This document shows, piece by piece, positions 47,280 through 55,705 of a stretch of DNA of 64,000 bases (its first letter is position 1; every line of letters starts with the position of its first letter). The stretch comes from CAMLOF01 sp041913045 (GTDB lineage: Bacteria > Pseudomonadota > Gammaproteobacteria > Burkholderiales > Burkholderiaceae_C), in NCBI GenBank assembly GCA_041913045.1, contig JAYSGB010000006.1, positions 87,045 through 151,044 on the forward strand, given 5' to 3'. The position numbers were made by a program, and so were the translations under genes. The notes below the pieces were generated by a model. The model searched no databases. It had not been told where the DNA came from and was given only the letters and a program-made list of their open reading frames with translations.

Positions 47280-48401
47280 TCAGAAATCGGCCCTGCCAGG
47301 TGGCCGGGCGCGCAGGCGCAGGTCCGGCCCCACAGCGGTGGCTTCCAGAAAGTCGAAGGCCAGGCCCTGCGTCAGTTCGGTGAACGGTCCGATGTTGGCC
47401 AGGCCCGCGCCCGGCCCCAGCAGCTTTGGCGCCAGGTAGAGCAGCAGTTCGTCCACCAGCCCCTCGCGCAGGAAGGAACCGTTGAGCTTGTGGCCCGCCT
47501 CCACGTGCAGTTCGTTCACTTCGCGGCGTGCCAGGTCGCGCAGCATGGCGGGCAGGTCCACTTTGGTCGGGACACCGGGCGGCAGCCCAGGGGGCGAGCA
47601 GTCCACCACGGTCACGCCTTTCGCGGCCAGTGCGTCACGCTTGGCGGCGCTGGCCTGGGGGTCGGCGGTGGTGTAGACCAGTACCCGGCCGGGTGGCTGC
47701 ACAATTCGCGCCGCCGGGTCCAGCTCTAGCCGGGAGTCCACCACCACGCGCAGGGGTTGCACGTGCGTGTCGCCCAGGCGTACATCCAGGCGAGGGTCGT
47801 CTTCCTGCACAGTGCCTATGCCGGTAAGGATGGCCCCAGCCCGCTTGCGCCAGGCATGGCCATCGGCACGTGCCTCGGGGCCGGTGATCCACTGGCTGAC
47901 ACCGTTGTGCAGCGCGGTGGTGCCGTCGAGCGAGGCCGCAATCTTCATGCGCACCCACGGCAGGCCGCGCACCATGCGGCTGATGAAGCCGATGTTGAGT
48001 TCCCGCGCCGCGATGGCGCCCGGGTCGTTGGGGGGCAGCAGTTCCACGGCGATGCCTGATGTGCGAAGGCGCTCCAGCCCTTGGCCAGCTACCAGGGGGT
48101 TCGGGTCAAGTAGGGCCACGATCACGCGGCCCACTCCCGCTGCCACCAGCGCATCGCAACAAGGTGGGGTGCGGCCATGGTGGCTGCAGGGTTCCAGCGT
48201 CACCCATACCGTGGCGCCTGTCAGGTCGGCACCCGCGGCCTGGGCGGCGCGCAGGGCCATTACCTCGGCGTGTGGCCCGCCTGCCTGCTGGGTGTGGCCG
48301 TCAAACACCTGTCCAGACTGCGTCAGGATGCGGCACGCCACGCGCGGGTTGGGGTCGGAAAGGCCGATGGCGTTTTCCGCCAGCAGGACCAGGTCTTTCA
48401 T
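47280..48401 (-). CDS. ribD: bifunctional riboflavin deaminase/reductase
   Basis: The 373-residue protein joins an N-terminal zinc deaminase (GPHAEVMALRAAQ and TLEPCSHHGRTPPCCDAL, residues about 40-90) to a C-terminal reductase related to DHFR (about 145-365). It performs two early steps of riboflavin synthesis. It is the first gene of the ribD-to-tolA run. 88 nt separate it from the divergent LytS-type kinase start. Confidence 0.95.
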   Translation of the reverse strand: MKDLVLLAENAIGLSDPNPRVACRILTQSGQVFDGHTQQAGGPHAEVMALRAAQAAGADLTGATVWVTLEPCSHHGRTPPCCDALVAAGVGRVIVALLDPNPLVAGQGLERLRTSGIAVELLPPNDPGAIAARELNIGFISRMVRGLPWVRMKIAASLDGTTALHNGVSQWITGPEARADGHAWRKRAGAILTGIGTVQEDDPRLDVRLGDTHVQPLRVVVDSRLELDPAARIVQPPGRVLVYTTADPQASAAKRDALAAKGVTVVDCSPPGLPPGVPTKVDLPAMLRDLARREVNELHVEAGHKLNGSFLREGLVDELLLYLAPKLLGPGAGLANIGPFTELTQGLAFDFLEATAVGPDLRLRARPPGRADF

Positions 48402-48489
48402 CTGGGATGTTGCTTTGCTGATAGGGGAGGTGGAGGATACAAGGGAAAAGGTTATAAACGCGGCATCCCGTCATGTCCACCGGTGTGCC

Positions 48490-49530
48490 ATGAGTTCCCC
48501 TCTGATGCCCGTGCTGCCCGACTTCCGCAACCTTGGTGTGGTGCTGCGCGTGGTCGTGCTTGCTGAATTGATCCGGCTGGGGGGCATCTTGGCCACTGAG
48601 CCGGGCTGGGCCAGCGTGGCCACAGATTTCTTTCTGCAGGGAGTGCTGTTCGAGCCCGTGCTGCTGTCCGTCGTGGCAGTGCTGTTCGCAGTGTCACCCT
48701 GGCTTCGCTGCAAGCCTTACGGGCGGGGGGTGGCGTGGGTGCTGCTCATCGCCGTTGTGCTGGCCCTGGCCTGGCGAGAGGCCCTGGGCTGGGCCCTCTC
48801 TTCCCCCATGGGCGACCCGGTGAGGGCGGCCTGGGTGGCGTTTGCCACGGCGAGCGCCGTGCTGTTCTATTTCAACTGGCGCCACCACCGCCTGTCGCCC
48901 GCGTGGGCGGAGTCACGGCTGATGGCCTTGCAGGCGCGCATCCAGCCGCATTTTCTGTTCAACAGCCTCAACAGCGTGCTCTCGCTGGTGCGTGACGAGC
49001 CACGCCGCGCAGAAGAGATGCTGCACGACCTTTCCGACCTGTTGCGCGCCTTGCTGGCCGACAGCCGGTCGCTGGTGCCCTTGCAGCACGAGCTTGCTGT
49101 GGCTCAAGCCTACGTGGCGGTGGAGGGGGTGCGCTTTGGGCCGAGGCTACGGGTGCGCTGGCTGTGCGACGCGGCTCCTGGCGACGCTCTGGTGCCGCCA
49201 TTGCTGCTGCAGCCCCTGGTGGAGAACGCGGTGCGCCACGGAGTGGAGCCCAGTGTCGAAGGGGCTGAAATCACCGTGGAGGCCTACGAGGACGGTGGTT
49301 ACCTGACCCTGTTCGTGCGCAACCCGATGCCACCGGCCGACCAGCGCGGCCCGTCTTCCAATGGCAACCACATGGCCGTGGACAACATCCGGGAACGCCT
49401 GGATTTGCATTTCGACGCCGAGGCCCATTTCAAGACGTATACCTCCAGCGAGGGCGAATACGTCGTGCAGATCCGTCTGCCCATTCGCCACGCCGACGCC
49501 GGCAATACCGGCAAGGCTGCAGTGGCATGA
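48490..49530 (+). CDS. LytS/AlgZ-type sensor histidine kinase
   Basis: The 346-residue protein has four N-terminal membrane helices (about 15-130), the His_kinase signature ALQARIQPHFLFNSLNSVLSLV (phospho-acceptor His in QPHFLFN) and an ATPase domain with LLLQPLVENAVRHGVEP and DNIRERLDLHF. Such kinases normally pair with an adjacent LytTR response regulator, but none is next to it. The ATG at 48505 is an alternative start. It ends 7 nt before the following gene. Confidence 0.88.
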   Translation: MSSPLMPVLPDFRNLGVVLRVVVLAELIRLGGILATEPGWASVATDFFLQGVLFEPVLLSVVAVLFAVSPWLRCKPYGRGVAWVLLIAVVLALAWREALGWALSSPMGDPVRAAWVAFATASAVLFYFNWRHHRLSPAWAESRLMALQARIQPHFLFNSLNSVLSLVRDEPRRAEEMLHDLSDLLRALLADSRSLVPLQHELAVAQAYVAVEGVRFGPRLRVRWLCDAAPGDALVPPLLLQPLVENAVRHGVEPSVEGAEITVEAYEDGGYLTLFVRNPMPPADQRGPSSNGNHMAVDNIRERLDLHFDAEAHFKTYTSSEGEYVVQIRLPIRHADAGNTGKAAVA

Positions 49531-49537
49531 TGCTGTC

Positions 49538-50269
49538 ATGAGCACTTTGCGTGTGGCCACCTACAACATCCACAAAGGCGTGCAGGGCCTGGGTCCGGTG
49601 CGTCGGCTGGAAATCCACAACCTGCTGCATGCCGTGGAGCAGTTCGACGCTGACATCGTCTGCCTGCAGGAAGTTCGCGCCTACCACCGTAAGTTGCAGA
49701 ACCGATTCCGTCATTGGCCGCAGGCCGGGCAGGCGGCGTACCTGGCCCCCGAGGGGTATGAGGCCATCTACCGCACCAACGCCGTCACCCGCCATGGCGA
49801 ACACGGCAACGCGCTGTTGTCGCGCTGGCCCGTGCTGGGGCATGGCCACCAAGACGTTTCCGATCACCGGTTCGAGCAACGCGGTCTGTTGCACGTGGCA
49901 GTGCAGGTGGACGGCAGTCCGGTCCACGTGATCGTGGTGCACCTCGGGCTCATCCACGCCAGTCGGGAGCGGCAGATCGAGCAACTGCGCCGTTTTGTGG
50001 AGCGCGAGGTGCCGGGTGGTGCTCCGCTGATCGTGGCTGGGGACTTCAATGATTGGGGCGTGCGCCTGCACCAGCCGATGGCCGCCTTCGGTTTGCGCAC
50101 TTTCGAGGACATCCGGCTGGCCACCTACCCGTCGCGCCTGCCTTTGCTCCACCTCGACCGTGTGTACGTACGGGGCTTGCGCCCAGTGGCCGCCCACGTG
50201 CCGCATGGCAAGGCCTGGGCGCGCATGTCTGACCACCTGCCCCTGATCGCGGAGCTGGCGCTGGCGTGA
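49538..50269 (+). CDS. endonuclease/exonuclease/phosphatase family protein (YbhP-like)
   Basis: The 243-residue protein has the EEP-fold motifs RVATYNIHKGVQG, DIVCLQEVRAYHR, LIVAGDFNDW and the C-terminal SDHLPLIAEL. It overlaps clsB by 4 nt, mirroring the ybhP-clsB pair of enterobacteria, so a role linked to phospholipid headgroups or cardiolipin is plausible but unproven. The ATG at 49538 gives the normal short N-terminus. Confidence 0.88.
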   Translation: MSTLRVATYNIHKGVQGLGPVRRLEIHNLLHAVEQFDADIVCLQEVRAYHRKLQNRFRHWPQAGQAAYLAPEGYEAIYRTNAVTRHGEHGNALLSRWPVLGHGHQDVSDHRFEQRGLLHVAVQVDGSPVHVIVVHLGLIHASRERQIEQLRRFVEREVPGGAPLIVAGDFNDWGVRLHQPMAAFGLRTFEDIRLATYPSRLPLLHLDRVYVRGLRPVAAHVPHGKAWARMSDHLPLIAELALA

Positions 50270-51483
50270 AGGCCCCCCTGCGTTCCGGCCATGGGTTGCG
50301 CCTGCTCGAGGGCGGCGAGGAACTGTTCCCCGCGTTGGTGCGAGCCATGGACCGGGCACGGCAACTGGTGCACCTGGAAACCTACATCTTCGAGTTTGCC
50401 AACAGCGCCTTGCAAGTGGCGCAGGCGCTGGAGCGCGCCGCTCTGAGGGGTGTAACTGTGCGGCTGGTGGTCGATGGCATCGGTACTCCGAGCCTGCCCG
50501 CCGAGTGGGCGCAACGCTTGACCCGAGCCGGTGTGCAGTGGCGCATCTATGCACCGTTGGGCAAGTTCGGGTTGCTGATACCCAGCCGCTGGCGGCGGCT
50601 GCACCGCAAGCTTTGCGTGGTCGATGGCGTGCTGGGCTTCTGCGGCGGCATCAACATCATCGATGACAAGGACGATGTAGCGCTGGGCCGCTTGTCCGAA
50701 CCCCGGCTGGATTTTTCCTTGCAAGTGAGCGGCCCCTTGGTGGCCGACATGCTGGAGACGATGGAGCAGCTGTGGTGGCGCCTGCAGGCCGTTCGCAGCG
50801 CGCGCCAGCGGGAATTCCGTGCCGCCTGGCTGGCCCTGCGCGAGGCCTTGCCCCAGTTGCGGCCCGAAGACTGGCCCGAGTTGCCTCATCGCGGCGGCAA
50901 GGAAAAAGCCGCGCTTGCGGCGCTGGTGTTGCGCGACAACGTTCACCACCGGCACGACATTGAACGGGCCTACCTCAAGGCCATAGGCGAGGCGCGCCGC
51001 GAGATCGTCATCGCCAATGCGTACTTCATCCCCGGGAGGCGGCTGCGCCGGGCGCTCGTGCTGGCCACACAAAGGGGGGTGAGGGTGCGGCTTCTGCTGC
51101 AGGGCAAGTACGAGCATTTTTTGCAGTACCACGCTGCGCGCCCCGTCTATCACCGCCTGCTGGCCGCCGGGGTGGACATCCACGAATACGCTCCCAGCGC
51201 CCTGCATGCCAAGGTGGCTGTGGTCGACGGGCGCTGGGCCACCGTCGGCTCGACCAACCTCGACCCCTTGAGCTTGCTGCTGGCGCGCGAGGCCAACGTC
51301 GTCACCACCGACACCGCTTTCGCCCGGAGCTTGCGCGACCGGCTGGACGCACTCATGCGCACCGCAGGCAACAAGCTGGATTCAGCCCGTTTTGCTGGCA
51401 GGCCCTGGCACCAGCGCGTGCTGGACCGCATGGCCTTCGGCGTGATGCGGGCGGTGCTCTTTCTGACAGGGCACCGCTACTGA
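50266..51483 (+). CDS. clsB: cardiolipin synthase B-type phospholipase-D protein
   Basis: The 405-residue protein carries two HKD motifs, HRKLCVVDGVLGFCGGINI (about residues 109-127) and HAKVAVVDGRWATVGSTNLDP (about 310-330), and lacks the N-terminal membrane helices of ClsA. It would join phospholipids to make cardiolipin. The GTG start overlaps the upstream stop (GTGA). A short hydrophobic helix at the C-terminus could anchor it to the membrane. Confidence 0.91.
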   Translation: MKAPLRSGHGLRLLEGGEELFPALVRAMDRARQLVHLETYIFEFANSALQVAQALERAALRGVTVRLVVDGIGTPSLPAEWAQRLTRAGVQWRIYAPLGKFGLLIPSRWRRLHRKLCVVDGVLGFCGGINIIDDKDDVALGRLSEPRLDFSLQVSGPLVADMLETMEQLWWRLQAVRSARQREFRAAWLALREALPQLRPEDWPELPHRGGKEKAALAALVLRDNVHHRHDIERAYLKAIGEARREIVIANAYFIPGRRLRRALVLATQRGVRVRLLLQGKYEHFLQYHAARPVYHRLLAAGVDIHEYAPSALHAKVAVVDGRWATVGSTNLDPLSLLLAREANVVTTDTAFARSLRDRLDALMRTAGNKLDSARFAGRPWHQRVLDRMAFGVMRAVLFLTGHRY

Positions 51484-51500
51484 GTCTTAACCCCATTCGC

Positions 51501-51529
51501 TTGGCGCCCTTTGCGGGCGGTGTTAGCAT
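51501..51529 (+). promoter_or_regulatory. sigma-70 promoter of folE, leaderless spacing
   Basis: TTGGCG (51501-51506) and TAGCAT (51524-51529) are separated by exactly 17 bp, and the -10 ends 6 nt before the folE ATG. There is no Shine-Dalgarno. This is the best of the four leaderless-type promoters in the window. Confidence 0.5.
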
Positions 51530-51535
51530 CCCCTC

Positions 51536-52264
51536 ATGCTGATGAAAGCCCCAGAAAACATGACCGACGCCACCCAGGACGAGGGCACCCCAGTGTCCGT
51601 GAAGATCCGCGAGCGCATCAAGGCGGCGCGGCAACGTTTCCACTCCAACGACAACATCGCCCAGTTCATCCAGCCGGGTGAGCTGGAGGCCCTGCTCGAC
51701 GAAGTCACCGAGAAGATGCAAGGTGTGCTTGACAGCATGGTCATCGACACCGAGAACGACCACAACACCGACAACACCGCGCGCCGCGTGGCCAAGATGT
51801 ACCTCAAGGAGGTATTTGCCGGCCGTTACGTAGCCGGGCCCACCATTACAGAGTTTCCCAACGCCGAACACCTCAACGAGCTGATGATCGTCGGCCCGAT
51901 CACGGTGCGCAGCGCGTGCAGTCACCATTTCTGCCCTGTGATTGGCAAGGTGTGGATCGGGATCATGCCCAATGAGCACACCAACGTCATCGGTCTGAGC
52001 AAGTACGCACGACTCGCCGAGTGGGTGATGGGCCGTCCGCAGATCCAGGAAGAGGCCGTGGTGCAACTGGCTGACCTGATCCAGGAAAAAACCCAGCCCG
52101 ATGGCTTGGCCATCGTCATGGAGGCCAGCCACTACTGCATGGCCTGGCGTGGCGTGAAGGACATGGACAGCAAGATGATCAACTCGGTCATGCGCGGCGT
52201 GTTCCTGAAAGACCCGACCCTGCGCCGCGAATTCCTCTCGCTCATTCCGCGAGGGAGCAACTGA
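51536..52264 (+). CDS. folE: GTP cyclohydrolase I
   Basis: The enzyme converts GTP to dihydroneopterin triphosphate for folate synthesis. The 242-residue protein has VKIRERIKAARQRF, TARRVAKMYLKEVFAG, the zinc region RSACSHHFCPVIGKVWIGIMP (Cys, His) and EASHYCMAWRGVKD (third ligand Cys). It is more divergent than the common FolE type. ATG 51536 follows a strong promoter directly; ATG 51560 is an alternative. The BLUF gene starts 1 nt after its stop. Confidence 0.92.
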   Translation: MLMKAPENMTDATQDEGTPVSVKIRERIKAARQRFHSNDNIAQFIQPGELEALLDEVTEKMQGVLDSMVIDTENDHNTDNTARRVAKMYLKEVFAGRYVAGPTITEFPNAEHLNELMIVGPITVRSACSHHFCPVIGKVWIGIMPNEHTNVIGLSKYARLAEWVMGRPQIQEEAVVQLADLIQEKTQPDGLAIVMEASHYCMAWRGVKDMDSKMINSVMRGVFLKDPTLRREFLSLIPRGSN

Positions 52265-52265
52265 C

Positions 52266-52691
52266 ATGCTGGTGCGACTGCTTTATGTGAGCCGGGCCGT
52301 GGAGCCGGGTAACGACGAGGCCATCCATTCCATTCTGGCTTCGGCGCGTCAGCACAACATGCACAACGGCATCACGGGCATCCTCTGCTATGGCGGAGGC
52401 ATCTTCGTGCAGGCCATCGAGGGCGGGCGCCAGGCGGTCAACCGCCTGTACAGCCACATCATCGAAGACCCGCGCCACAAGGATGTGGAGTTGCTGCACT
52501 ACGAAGAGATCACCGAGCGCCGCTTCGGTGGCTGGACCATGGGTCAGGTCAACCTCAGCAAGCTCAACACCTCCATCGTGCTCAAGTACTCCGAGCGCCC
52601 GGAGTTCGACCCCTACAGCGTGTCTGGCAAGGTGTCGCTGGCGCTGCTCGAAGAGCTGATGGCCACGGCCTCCATCATCGGCCGGGCCTGA
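52266..52691 (+). CDS. single-domain BLUF blue-light photoreceptor
   Basis: The 141-residue protein is a BLUF domain (about 1-95) plus two short helices. The flavin-network residues Tyr7, Asn31, Gln49, Trp90 and Met92 keep exactly the spacing of AppA Tyr21, Asn45, Gln63, Trp104 and Met106, so FAD-based photochemistry is expected. There is no output domain, so it must act by protein contact. The ATG is 1 nt after the folE stop, implying translational coupling. It is convergent with the SulP gene, 9 bp apart. Confidence 0.93.
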   Translation: MLVRLLYVSRAVEPGNDEAIHSILASARQHNMHNGITGILCYGGGIFVQAIEGGRQAVNRLYSHIIEDPRHKDVELLHYEEITERRFGGWTMGQVNLSKLNTSIVLKYSERPEFDPYSVSGKVSLALLEELMATASIIGRA

Positions 52692-52700
52692 TTCGCGCAT

Positions 52701-54353
52701 TCAATCACTGGCGTTGAGCGCTCGCAGCGCCTCTGCCTCGGTGGCGTACATGTGCAGGTGCGGCGACTCGTTGAGCTCGCCCGCCGCGCGCAGGGTTTGC
52801 TCTACCGGCAGCTTCAACCCCACCAGGTGCAGGGTGCGCCCCTGGCCTTCCAGCAGCAGGCGCAGGCGGGTGAAGGTTTCCACGCCGGTAGCGTCAACTC
52901 GGTTGATGGGCTGCGCCATCAGCACCACGTGCTGCGTGGCCGGGTGGGCGGCCAGGTGTTCAGTAATGGCTCGCTCCAGTGCTGCTGCCGATCCGAAGTC
53001 CAGCTCCGCATCCATGCGCAGGGCGTAGGTGGCCGGTGCCAGCGGCGGCAACTTCCACAGGTGGCGGTCGCGCAGGCGGCCGTCTGGATGGGCGCCCACT
53101 TCAATGATGCGTGGATGCAGCCGCTGGTACAGAAAGTGGCTGAGCGACATCAACACCCCCGCCAGCACGCCCCAGTAAAGCCGTGGGGCGGACAGGACGG
53201 TGATGGCTACGGTGGCGAGTGCGATCATCGCCTCTACCCGGGAGATGCGCCACAACCGCAGGAATTCACGTGGTTTGATCAGCCCGATCACTGCGACCAG
53301 AACCACGGCCGCCAGCACTGCCTGTGGCACATGGTGCAGCACTGGCAGCAGAAAGAGCAGGGCGACCAGCACGATCACCACCGAAAACACGGTGGCCCAA
53401 CCACTTTTGGCGCCCGCGTATAGGTTGAGCGCCGAACGCGAGAACGACGAACTGGTGGGAAATGTTCCGCTGAATCCGGCGGCGATCTTGGCGAGGCCTT
53501 GGCCGATGAGATCCTGGTCCTGGTTCCAGCGCTGGCCTTGGCGGGCGTTGTCCACCTTGGCGCTGGCGGCGGTTTCCAGAAAGCTCACCAGCGTGACCAC
53601 CAGCACCGGCACCGCCAGCTGTGCCAACGTGCCCCAGCCAAGCCAGCCCGGGAGGTAGAGCGCAGGCAGGCCTTCGGGCAGCGTGCCCACCACGGCGCCG
53701 CCCTGTGCCTCAAAGCCGATCAACTGGCTTGCGCCCGCCGTGGCCAGCACCACAACCAGCACGGTGGGAAAGGTGGGGCGCCAGCGCCTTGCCAGCATCA
53801 GCACGGCCAGACTGCCCAGGCCAAACGCCACCGATGGCCAATGCGGCGAAGCCCCTGCCAGCCATTCCCCAAGGTTGGCTGGCAGGCCCAGCAGCGCTGG
53901 CAGTTGCGATCCAATGATGAGAACCGCCGCCGCCTGGGTGAAGGCCATCAGCACGGGGGAGTTGACCAGGTTCAACAGCCAGCCAAAGCGTGCCAGGCCC
54001 AGCACCACCTGCAGCAGGCCTGTCAGCAGCGACAGCCATACCGCCAGTGCGATCCATTCACTGCTGCCCGGTGTGGCCAACCCAGCCAGCGACGCGCTCA
54101 CCAGCAGACAGCTCAGTGCGGTAGGCCCCACCGACAGCCGGGGGGACGCGCCGAACAGCACAGCCACCAGAGCGGGCAGCAGCGAGGCGTAGATGCCTGT
54201 GACCAGCGGCATACCTGCCAGCGCGGCATATGCCACCCCCTGGGGTATGACCATCAGCCCCACGGTAAGGCCAGCCAAGGCCTCGCCTCGCAGCAGGGAG
54301 GCATCCGCGCGTGGCCAGGAAAGGAAGGGAAACAGCCGTTCTATTCGTGACAT
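52701..54353 (-). CDS. SulP-family anion transporter with STAS domain
   Basis: The 550-residue protein has ten or more membrane segments with the SulP start GLTVGLMVIPQGVAYAALAGMP and a cytoplasmic C-terminal STAS domain (about residues 425-545, with the helix-start region INRVDATGVETFTRLRLLL). Members move sulfate, bicarbonate or dicarboxylates. Position 10 nt after a sulfatase gene favours sulfate or an organic anion, by inference. It is last in the MarR-divergent cluster. Confidence 0.92.
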   Translation of the reverse strand: MSRIERLFPFLSWPRADASLLRGEALAGLTVGLMVIPQGVAYAALAGMPLVTGIYASLLPALVAVLFGASPRLSVGPTALSCLLVSASLAGLATPGSSEWIALAVWLSLLTGLLQVVLGLARFGWLLNLVNSPVLMAFTQAAAVLIIGSQLPALLGLPANLGEWLAGASPHWPSVAFGLGSLAVLMLARRWRPTFPTVLVVVLATAGASQLIGFEAQGGAVVGTLPEGLPALYLPGWLGWGTLAQLAVPVLVVTLVSFLETAASAKVDNARQGQRWNQDQDLIGQGLAKIAAGFSGTFPTSSSFSRSALNLYAGAKSGWATVFSVVIVLVALLFLLPVLHHVPQAVLAAVVLVAVIGLIKPREFLRLWRISRVEAMIALATVAITVLSAPRLYWGVLAGVLMSLSHFLYQRLHPRIIEVGAHPDGRLRDRHLWKLPPLAPATYALRMDAELDFGSAAALERAITEHLAAHPATQHVVLMAQPINRVDATGVETFTRLRLLLEGQGRTLHLVGLKLPVEQTLRAAGELNESPHLHMYATEAEALRALNASD

Positions 54354-54363
54354 GTTGCCTAGC

Positions 54364-55689
54364 TTAACGTTGTGGCATGTCCTTGGTCGAATAGCCCAGG
54401 CTCACGGTGGCGTCTGGCGGTATGGGTGGGATGGTTTCGTTCCAGTCCAGCCACAATTGACGCATGTGGGCCATGCGCTCGGGTTCACGTTGCGCCAGGT
54501 TGGAACGCTCGCGCTCGTCTGCGGCAATGTTGAAGAGGTATTCGTTGCCGTCTACCTGCAGGTATTTCCAGTCCCCCACCCGCAGGGCACGCTGGCTGCG
54601 GTGGTTCATTCGCCAGTACAGCGGGCGTTCGAAGCGGTGGGACGGGTCACTCAGCACTGCCTTGAGAGAAATCCCGTCCAACGGAAAGTTCGGATCGGGC
54701 TGCCCGCCGCCCACGTCCAGCATCGTGGTCGACCAGTCCATCGTCATGCAGTGCTGCTGGCTGACGGAGGCTGCCGGAATGACGGCAGGCCAGTGCGCGA
54801 TCCACGGCACGCGTATGCCCCCTTCGGTCAAGTCCATCTTGCCACCGATCAGGGGCCAGTTGTCGCTGAAGCGCTCCCCGCCGTTGTCGCTGGTGAAGAC
54901 GACCAGGGTGTTCCCCTCCAGCCCATGTTGGCGCAGAGCGTCCATCACCCAGCCGATGCCCTCGTCCATGTGGTGGATCATGCGGCGGTAGCTGTGGATG
55001 TTGCCGCCGTCGAGGTGGAACAGATTCTTCGCCACGTCGGGGGCGATGTGGGCGTCGTCACGCGTTTCCCAGGGCCAGTGCGGTGCGGTGTAGTGCAGGC
55101 TCAGAAAGAAGGGCTTGCCTGCCTTTGCGTCATCCGCCATGCGGTGGATGTAGTCCACCGAGCGCCGCGAAAAGATGTCGGTGAGGTAGCCCACTTCCAT
55201 GTGCTCGTCTTCGCCGAGGAAAAGGTCGTGGTCGCCCTTGGACGAGCAGTGGGTGAAGTAGTCCACCCCGCCAGCCATGATGCCGAAGAATTCGTCGTAG
55301 CCCGAGCGCAGAGGTCCGAAGGTGGGCGGGTAGCCCAGGTGCCATTTGCCAATGAGTGCGGTGTGGTAGCCCGCGTCACGCAGCAGCGAGGGCAGTGTGG
55401 GCAGATCGGCGGGCAGGCCCAGGACGTCGCTGCCCTTGCTGCGGCTGTTGATGGGTTCTTCCAGTGCGCCACGCAGCCGGTACTGGTAGCGCATGGTCAT
55501 CAGCGCAAAACGGGTCGGCGAGCACACCGGTGAGTTGGAGTAACCCTCGGCAAAGCGCATGCCGCCTGCGGCAAGTTTGTCGATGTTGGGAGACACGTCA
55601 CCAAACTGGGCTTGACGGCCGCCGTAGCAGCCCAGGTCGGCGTAGCCCAAGTCGTCCGATACGATGTAAATGATGTTGGGGCGTTGCAT
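54364..55689 (-). CDS. sulfatase (formylglycine-dependent, arylsulfatase-like)
   Basis: The 441-residue protein has the metal-binding start IIYIVSDDLGYADLGCYGG and the activation motif CSPTR with C56 as the formylglycine precursor, then WHLGYPPTFGPLRSGYDEFFG and TSDNGGERFSDNWPL. It hydrolyses a sulfate ester. There is no signal peptide, so it appears cytoplasmic, meaning its substrate must be imported. A formylglycine-generating enzyme would be needed and is not in the window. It lies 16 nt after the first Bug gene. Confidence 0.92.
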   Translation of the reverse strand: MQRPNIIYIVSDDLGYADLGCYGGRQAQFGDVSPNIDKLAAGGMRFAEGYSNSPVCSPTRFALMTMRYQYRLRGALEEPINSRSKGSDVLGLPADLPTLPSLLRDAGYHTALIGKWHLGYPPTFGPLRSGYDEFFGIMAGGVDYFTHCSSKGDHDLFLGEDEHMEVGYLTDIFSRRSVDYIHRMADDAKAGKPFFLSLHYTAPHWPWETRDDAHIAPDVAKNLFHLDGGNIHSYRRMIHHMDEGIGWVMDALRQHGLEGNTLVVFTSDNGGERFSDNWPLIGGKMDLTEGGIRVPWIAHWPAVIPAASVSQQHCMTMDWSTTMLDVGGGQPDPNFPLDGISLKAVLSDPSHRFERPLYWRMNHRSQRALRVGDWKYLQVDGNEYLFNIAADERERSNLAQREPERMAHMRQLWLDWNETIPPIPPDATVSLGYSTKDMPQR

Positions 55690-55705
55690 GGCTGCAGTCC
55701 TGTCT

